DNA of 64,000 nt from Erodium maritimum. Taxonomy: Eukaryota > Streptophyta > Magnoliopsida > Geraniales > Geraniaceae. The position numbers and the translations under genes were made by a program. The notes beneath the pieces are model-generated. The model saw nothing but the letters and a program-made list of their open reading frames with translations, made no database searches and had not been told where the DNA came from. Shown piece after piece: positions 56,717 through 64,000 of the stretch (position 1 is the stretch's first letter; every line of letters starts with the position of its first letter). The stretch lies in the NCBI GenBank assembly GCA_963921825.1, contig OY997591.1:51543825-51607824 (forward strand), read 5' to 3'.

Positions 56717-58499
56717 AATTTCGTCCGCGAAATTTTAAACAAACGTACCTCAGGAGTCGAACAGATCGGGGTACTACGCGCGAACCTCGTCCTCGCGCTC
56801 CCAGGTCGACTCAGCCTCGTGGTGCCGCCGCTGCGCCCGTTCTAAGCGGATAACCTTTCCGCACAGGACCTGCTTCCGTGGATCCATTTCCCAAACCGGT
56901 TTCTCCTTATACGAGACATCACCCGTTACCTCGACATCTTCCCACTCAAAGACGTGCGAGGGGTCCGCATATACTTCCGCAACTGGGAAACGTGGATATT
57001 CTCAAGCTGCGATGGCAGTGCAAGTCAGTATGCAACTGCTCCCACTCTACTCAAGACCTCGAAAGGCGCGATGCATCGCAGGGCTAACCTGCCTCCGCTG
57101 CGGTTGAAACGCACCAGTCCACCTTTCGGACTCACCTCCAGGGATACATGGTCACCGACTGCTGACTCGAGAGGTCGGCGTCGTCTGTCAGCATAGCTCC
57201 TGCCGACTCTGCGCGGTCTTCAACCGCTCACGCTTCGGCACGACCGACTCAGCTGTCTCTCGGCCCAGTTCTAGACCCAGTAAGCCCTCATTCCTCACTT
57301 TCGCCCCGCACACGGCGATCGACACGGCCTACCATACAACGCTCCGAACGGTGCCATCCTGATACTGGCCTGAAAGCTGTTGTTGTAGGTGAACTCGGCT
57401 AACCGCTCACGAAATCCATCGTGACGTGGCCCCATTTCCACTGTGCAACCCGCAGTGGTTGCAATAATCCAGCGGGACGCTGTTATTCGGCCCTCACTTG
57501 CTGACGAGTGAGGCACCGCGATACTAACTCCGCAACCGCTCTCCGCATCCCGCTCAACTCTTCAGGAAAGACCTCGGGGCACTCGCACACCACTCACGGT
57601 AACTTTTGGCTCTGCATGGCCGATACTTCCTCCACTGCGGACAAAGCCGACAGGAGAACTCCGCTCCTACTGCCCAGAATACACGAAACTTTCGTGTTGC
57701 CTGTTGACACCGTCACTCGTCGCCTGTGACAGTCGATATTGGCTCGGTACTTCGTCAACCAATCATTCCCAAGATTACGTCAAAGGTTTTCATTTCGTAA
57801 GTATCCTTCCCACGGATACACGCACAAGCTCAGTCGCTGCCGATCCTCACGGACCCTCGCAGTCTCTCTAAGACCTCGCTCCACTACCGCCGTCGTGCCC
57901 ACAACTCCGAACATACCTGAATCCTCGGGGTGAGGACTCGATCCAGCATTAGGGCTCTTGAGCCCTCTCTCGAACCGCCTGTATCAGTTCGTTTCTCTAA
58001 CTTCGCAGGCACGGCAGACCCTAGTCGACACCACACCATCACCAACCGGCGTGTCCAGACGCAGGGGTGGACTCAACGGCTCTAAACTCAGCCCCAACAT
58101 CTCAGCACAACTCGACGAAGCAAACGAGTGTGACGCCCCGGTATCCAATAAAAATGACGCCCAAATCCGAGACCGAACGACCACTCCATTAGTCACACCG
58201 ATAGGGTATAGCACAACCCTCACACGATCCTCTATGCATTTACTTATAAATTTCTGCAACCAAACCAGTATTCGCTACTCGTCCCCTGCGGAAAAAGTAG
58301 TAAAGGGGATGAGCGTTCTGCTCACCTCCACGGACACCCGTTCGATTATGGCATACTAGTAAAGCACTAACGACTTACCAATCTAACCAGGGAAAACCAC
58401 TACCTCAAAACCTGATACCAAAACGTCACACTGCTCAAGCTATCAATACCTCAAATACTCGCTCACGTAAGGGAAACCTCGAATGCGGATCATATTCTC

Positions 58500-58660
58500 A
58501 ACTCCGCAAGCCACTATTGCTCACAACCTCAATACCCCAATTACCCGATCACGTAGGGAAACCTCAAATAACCCACTCACGTGAAGGAAACCTCAAAACA
58601 CCCGTTCACGTGAGGGAAACCTCGAACAACCCGTTCACATAGGGGAAACCTACTTCGTAT
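58500..58660. repeat. Tandem repeat of about 33 bp in element B
   Basis: Four to five units with the core CACGTGAGGGAAACCTC and ACCC(G/A)(T/C)TCAC. Confidence 0.65.
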
Positions 58661-59034
58661 GGCGCCGCAGCGCATCAACCCTAACCCCTCTCCGTGGTGA
58701 GACTCTCACACCGAGGCACTGTATCACTACAGTAGGTTATTGATGAGTCTCGAACCCAAGACCTCACCCTTTAACACCAAACTTACGGCCTCTACAACCA
58801 ACACAATCATTTACACAGCCATGCAAAACCGACACTCAAACTACACAAACAAGACGGTGGAACAAGACATGAACCCTAAACCCAAATTCGTTTCAGACTC
58901 CATTTTTACCCCTTTTTAACCCCAAAAACAGTCTTAAGCGTCACACACGCTCGATCACCAATTTAACAACTCACGCACAACGACTCACAGACAAATTCAA
59001 GTCACCCAACCTCAAATACAAGCCGACAAGGTCA

Positions 59035-59225
59035 ACCAAAATCAAAACACGCCCACCGGGCCAACCAAAATCAAAACACACCCACCGGGCCAACAAATTT
59101 AAAAACACACCCACAGGGCCAACCAATTTCAAAACCACACGCCCACCGGGCCAACAAATTTAAAAACACGCCCACATGGTCAACCAATTTAAAAACACAC
59201 GCCCACCGGGCCAACAAATTTTAAA
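59035..59225. repeat. Tandem repeat (about 30-40 bp) in element B
   Basis: Six or so units with the core ACACGCCCACCGGGCCAAC, variable in spacing. Confidence 0.7.
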
Positions 59226-59573
59226 ACTTTTCTCCCTTTCATCATAAAACCTCATTTTTGACATCACGTAGTTACAACCCGGTCCAGGCGTCCCCGAACT
59301 ACATTGTACCCACTTGATATCAGCACCGTCACGTTCGACTATAGGGGCGCCCCTGAGTCGAGCCGGGACAGCTTAAAAAAACGTATCACGCAGCAACACA
59401 CAATCAGTATGTACGTAATAACCGTACTGCACATACTCACAACAACAAACAGGACTCATGACATTACGGGTCTACACACGGTTTCCGACTTGCGCAACCA
59501 ACGCACGACGGGACTTTTACTAACTCAACTCTCCCCACCTAATTGACGTACAGTCCGAGGTGTGAAACCTCGA

Positions 59574-59585
59574 GATCTGATACCA
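59574..59585 (-). other. Primer-binding site of element B (tRNA-iMet, one mismatch)
   Basis: The - strand reads TGGTATCAGATC just inside the 5' LTR; the perfect match would have GAGC in place of GATC. Position and spacing are the same as in element A. Confidence 0.8.
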
Positions 59586-60424
59586 AACTGTCACGCCCCA
59601 AACTCGGTAGAACCGAACCCGGAACGTGAACGGTGGAACAATAAAACAATTTTCAAACCCTTTTAAGTAAACCGCTTAAAATCACCATTTGGTTAATCAA
59701 AATAATATTTTACACTTAAAAGTACGTCCACAACAGGTGGACAAAATAAACAAAGCCTACGTCGCTAAACTCCCAAAAACCCGGACTCCCGCTCCCAGCT
59801 CTTCAAGCTTCGAGAGTTCCCCTAGTCCGTCTCGCGACCAGTACCTGTAGGAAAAGCAACTAGGGGTGAGCGTTCGCTCACCACCACGGATACCAGACTG
59901 ACTACGGCATACTAGCAGAAAATGCCGGAAACACCAACAACAACCCAAACACCGGGGACTACTATCCCCAAACTCAAGTAACCCGACTGTCACACGAAAA
60001 CTGTTACTTTCCCCAACCAACTCAACACCCGGACACGTAATGTAGACCCGACACAATGGTTACGACCTCCACCAAAGACACAAAAGATAACCACGCAACA
60101 CCCAAGATCACAAAGGATCGCACACCAAACAAGATCACAAAGGATCGCACTCCAGCTGCTTAGTGCCGGTTGCTAACCGGATGGGCTCGAGCCTGCCCCA
60201 CGCAAATTTCCCCGACACGCAGTCGGGCCAGGCGGTCGACCTGCTAGCAACATATAACGCAATACTTTTCCGATAGCTGGTCGGAAGTGGAGCCTCCCTT
60301 CATCGCCGAAGAATGCACAACTTTACCGATGGTCAGTCGGAAGGCTAGCCAACCCCCACGCGCGTGACCACATGACCCCTTTATTGTCAGGCGGGCCCCC
60401 AACCTCAGGCAATCACAATCAACA

Positions 60425-61370
60425 CCCAAGGTTCAACACCCCAAAGGCACTCATGGCCACCCACGACACACCAACAGTAATACACGGGTCAACACCCCAA
60501 AGGCACACATGGCCACCCACGACACACCGACAGTAGTACACGGGTCAACACCCCAAAGGCACTCATGGCCACCCACGACAAACCGACAATAATACACGGG
60601 TCAACACCCCAAAGGCACACATGGCCACCTACGACACACTGACAGTAATACACGGGTTAACACCCCAAAGGCACTCATGGCCACCCACGACACACCGATA
60701 GTAATACACGAGTCAACACCCCACGACACACCAACAATAATACACGGGTCAACACCCCAAAGGCACACATGGCCACCCACGACACACCGACAGTAATACA
60801 CACGTCAACACCCCAAAGGCACTCATGGCCACCCACGACACACCAACAGTAATACACGGGTCAACACCCCAAAGGCACTCATGACACCAACGACACACCG
60901 ACAGTAATACACGGGTCAACACCCCAAAGGCACTCATGGCCACCCACGACACACCGATAGTAATACACGCGTTAAACACCCCAAAGGCACACCTGACCAC
61001 CCACGACACACAAACAGTAAAAACACGGGTCCAACACCCCAAAGGCACACCTGACCACCCAAGACACGCAACGGTAAAATACGGGTTCAACTCCACAAAG
61101 GCGCACCTGACCACCCACGACACACAAACAGTAAAAACACGGGTTCAACTCCACACGGGTACTCATGGCCACCCAAGACACACAACGGTAAAATACGGGT
61201 TCAACTCTCCCATGGGCACTCGTGGCCACCCAAGACACAAACAATAAAATACGGGTTCAACTCCCCACGGGCACTCATGGCCACCCACAAACACAACAAT
61301 AAAATACGGGTTCAACTCCCCACGGGCACTCATGGCCACCCACAACCACAAACAATTCAATCAACCTCCG
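60425..61370. repeat. 56-bp minisatellite, right LTR of element B
   Basis: About 16-17 units of the same repeat as at 54370-54985, some units truncated (e.g. near 60720). Confidence 0.9.
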
Positions 61371-61389
61371 GGCACAACCAAATGCCACC

Positions 61390-61565
61390 AGTATCTCTAT
61401 TGTTCGATCAGCTCACTTATCCTACGACACTACTAAGTGTCACGTGCTTTTCTATTGTTCGATACGTTCACGTATCATACGACACCACTAAGTGTCGCCT
61501 GCATTTCTAGTGTTCGATAAACTTACTCATCCTACGACACCACTAGGTGTCACATGCATTTCTAC
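61390..61565. repeat. 58-bp tandem repeat, right LTR of element B
   Basis: Three units, equivalent to 55020-55195. Confidence 0.8.
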
Positions 61566-63022
61566 TGTTAACTTTCTCTAGTCAAGGCCGAGATCCGGCT
61601 ACTTTTCCCTACCTCGTAACGCTTTCCCAAATGTCCACGCCCAAGCTCCGGCGTGCTCCAGAATTACCCGCTTAGCCTTAACACACTTTTTAAATAAGCA
61701 TGCGAAACCCGAATTTTAAAGAATTTGACGCCCAAACTCAACCCCGACAATGTCGATCACTCCCAAACTTCCCAATTACTCGACATTGTCAATAATGGAC
61801 CCAGAAAGGCCCGTTTCGCCAGCCTCGGCGAATCTACCCGGGATTGGAAAACGCCCTTCCGGGGCTCCGAAAATTCCCGTTTTCGTTTCTACGATCTTAG
61901 AATAATTCAAGGGTTCCAATGTAATCGACGAAATCAATTTCCGACTTCCAAGCAATTTAATTCACGTTTAAAGTTTCTATACCCGTTATTTTCAACTTTT
62001 ACAATTTAATTCCAAAATTCGTTCCGGGTGTGGATTAACGACTTGGGGTTCGTCCAAAACCACCCGAACACGAAAACCCGAGACCCGAACATGTGGGCCC
62101 CACCCGGCCATCAAGACCCGTGGGTGGCTGGATCGGTTTTGGACCGGTTCACCACCATGGTGGCCGGTCCTAGCTCCGGCCAGCCACCACCCACGGTGGC
62201 CGGAGCTCCCCCGAGCCTCCGGTCACCGGAAACCGCTCATTTTTCGCTACAAAACGCCTCCAACGAACCCCACACCTCAACTCAACCATAGTCTACTCGT
62301 TTCAACCCAAACCCTAACTTTTAAACATATCAAAACGAAAATCGAATAGGTTCTCACCGTAGGGAATGATGAAGGGAGCTCGATTCTTCAATCGTTGAGA
62401 CGATCCGTCGGTTGGATCGTCGGGAAAACCCTTAACTCCAACCCTTTCCTTCTCTTTTTCCTTTTTCTTTTCTCCTTCTTCTCTCTCCTTTTCTCTCTTT
62501 TATCCCTCTTTTTTTGTTATGGCCGAACACCACTATGTGGTCTTGCCTTTGTTTTGTTCAAAAATACCTAACACCACCACTTGGGTGACATGTGGCAAAT
62601 GGGTCCCACCCTTTTTGGAAAATATCTTCTAGATATTTTTCAGTCAGATTCGCGAAATTCGGCCGTCTCGGGCCCCGAACGAGCCCATTTTCCAAGAAAT
62701 TACGAAACTTCACGGGCTACAAGGAAACGGCTCAACTAAGACCGCTGTAACGACGACTAAGCTTTTTTTGGATCCAAAACGAGCCTCGAACGGACCAAAA
62801 CGTCGCTCGGTTGACTTTTCCAGCAAAAAGTCAACATTTCCCAAATTGGTCAGAAAGTTGCCCTGAGTCCCCCAGAACTCACTTTGGTCGATATCGGGGT
62901 CAACTCAAGTCCGATATGACCATCGGGGTCAAATTTAGGTTCATTTAGGTGTCTGTCCAAAAAATTTAAATTTTCCTGTTTTTCGCCGATTTGACTGGCG
63001 TTGACCGGGAGCGGTTCTTACA

Positions 63023-64000
63023 TAGGGACTTCGTATCGTGTGGTCCTCTAGGTGAGGGGCCCATTTGGGTGGGAGGTTGTCGGTGGGTCTACTCTAGTGG
63101 CTAATCCGGTGGTGTTGCGGTGGTGTTTCTTCAGGGGTAAATGATCTTTTTCCTTTTTCGTGTCTACCCTTTTCTGTAGGAGATCTAGGGCTCGAACTCC
63201 TCGTCACTTCTTCGGATGAGACTAAGGAGTTGGTTCTCTCCCTTGCGGGCGCTGATTCGGAGTTGGCTGATGGCGAAGACTTCGATTTTCGAAGATCTGA
63301 GAGATCCGGGCTCAACATATCGTTCTTCATCGTTCAACTTTACACATGTACTTCTTCTCTCATTTTATTTCCCTCTTAAGTCTTCCCTATCCCTATGTTG
63401 GTGGTGAGGTCGGAGCCTCACAATAGGAGTTGGCCACCATGGGTAGTTTATCCTTCGGTCATGTTTGAAGTACTCTTGGACTAGATTTCGTGGGGTAGGG
63501 GTCTGGGTTTTGTGGTTCTGGTGTCTCCTTTTCCGGCCTCCCTTGCTCGGGTCGTTGCCCAGCGATGGGTTACCTCTCATCGATAACTATGAGCTGATTG
63601 TTAGGGTTTGGGTGACTTTGGGACTGTGTGTGTTCCCCTGGCTGTCTGATGGGCGACGCTCGGTGTCGTGGTGGTAGTGGTGGAGATCTGGCATTTGTTT
63701 ACTGTTTTTTAGTTGTCTTTATGTGCTTAATAGTGGTAAAATATAGATTGAGTAGACCTTTCTTTGTTTTTATTGACAGAGATTTCGGGGTTTTGGACTT
63801 ACTTTCTTTTTATGTTCCTCATTAGGATTATTTATAGTTGAGGTTCCTTTATTAAAACGCTATTTGATGTATGGGGTGAATCTAAAAGGACTACCTCGCT
63901 CTTCTTTCTTCGGAAAGTTGAGTTATTAATATATATATATTTGACGCTAAAAACATAAGAAGGTATGATTAGGGGTCGCCTATGAAAAATGCATAAAAGC
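63023..64000 (+). other. Right flank of element B, possibly retroposon-derived
   Basis: Frames are short (up to 78 codons) and carry no recognisable domain. A GGGTTACCTCTC block near 63570 resembles the module of the retroposon at 42089-44442. A TA run lies at 63930-63942. No gene credited. Confidence 0.3.

Larger units (their letters stand above)
56699..59588 (-). pseudogene. Element B internal region: protease and integrase remnants, RT/RNase H missing
   Basis: On the - strand: a retropepsin stretch at 58259-57984 with an intact active site (LLDTGASHSFASSSCAEMLGL); a FPEELSGM trace at about 57560 that normally opens the reverse transcriptase; then directly an integrase start (CLTRQQVRAE...GLLQPL, about 57520-57440) and AEFTYNNSFQASIRMAPF with YGRPCRSP (57395-57300). 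Reverse transcriptase and RNase H, which normally lie between FPEEL and the integrase, are absent. No clear gag is seen upstream; the 5' part (58400-59580) is filled with tandem repeats. Confidence 0.75.
53426..63022 (-). mobile_element. Ty3/Gypsy element B, non-autonomous by internal deletion
   Basis: 9.6 kb, - orientation: 5' LTR 63022-59589, primer-binding site, internal 59588-56699, polypurine tract, 3' LTR 56698-53426. Flanks TAGGT (53421-53425) and TAGGG (63023-63027) are the 5-bp target duplication with one change. Protease and integrase traces place it in Ty3/Gypsy near element A, with which it shares LTR ends (TGTCACGCCCC, GGTTCTTACA) and the polypurine tract. The internal part, at 2.9 kb, is far too short for gag-pol. 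Confidence 0.9.
59589..63022 (-). repeat. LTR, element B right copy (5' LTR)
   Basis: 3,434 bp with TG...CA ends. It carries the longer minisatellite and lacks about 50 bp at about 61678 present in the left copy. Outside the arrays the two LTRs differ by scattered single bases. Confidence 0.9.

Noticed and set aside
54370..61370. Regularly spaced repeats that look at first like a CRISPR array
   Set aside because: Units are contiguous 56-bp tandem copies without unique spacers, lie at equal positions in two LTRs, and the context is a plant genome. They are minisatellites.

Overview
This window looks like a gene-poor, repeat-rich stretch of nuclear DNA from a flowering plant, most likely a eudicot. 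The evidence is GT-AG introns with AT-rich interiors, a chloroplast-targeted ribose-5-phosphate isomerase, a plant AT-hook (AHL) protein with a PPC domain, and the usual plant transposon families (Ty3/Gypsy with very long LTRs, PIF/Harbinger with TTA/TAA target duplications, TRIM, 3'-tailed retroposons). The species cannot be read from the sequence.

Only three host genes are convincing. (1) A six-exon + strand gene (32627-34126) encodes a small secreted, probably GPI-anchored protein with two EGF-like modules. (2) A single-exon - strand gene (35073-35912) encodes plastid ribose-5-phosphate isomerase A. (3) A six-exon - strand gene (45104-49213) encodes a clade-B AHL protein. These lie in two gene islands, about 32.5-36.1 kb and 44.5-49.3 kb. 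No functional link between them is visible.

Layout. 1-3.8 kb: remains of an Athila-like Gypsy element (protease ORF and 3' non-coding part) hit by a - strand retroposon fragment. 3.83-5.54 kb: a TIR element with CCCTAA-bearing ends. 6.6-10.7 kb: serial - strand copies of a retroposon family that carries only a gag-like ORF1 with a zinc knuckle. 11.0-14.4 kb: a second large TIR element containing a + strand member of that same retroposon family. 16.16-17.28 kb: a PIF/Harbinger element carrying only a Myb/SANT-like ORF1. 17.32-18.55 kb: a foldback-like element. 18.90-32.26 kb: one Harbinger element (TGA duplication) split by an 11.7-kb Ty3/Gypsy array arranged LTR-internal-LTR-truncated internal. 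36.50-37.19 kb: a Harbinger MITE. 38.05-41.99 kb: a - strand retroposon split by a solo LTR. 42.09-44.44 kb: a + strand retroposon with a 15-bp target duplication. 47.50-47.83 kb: a complete 331-bp TRIM element inside an AHL intron. 49.45-51.83 kb: a Harbinger element with a decayed DDE transposase. 53.43-63.02 kb: a Ty3/Gypsy element with 3.3-3.4 kb LTRs and a large deletion of reverse transcriptase and RNase H.

The main value of the window is a readable record of nested insertion: at least three cases of element inside element or gene can be resolved to the base by target-site duplications. No complete autonomous element is present. I found no convincing new enzymatic or defence system.
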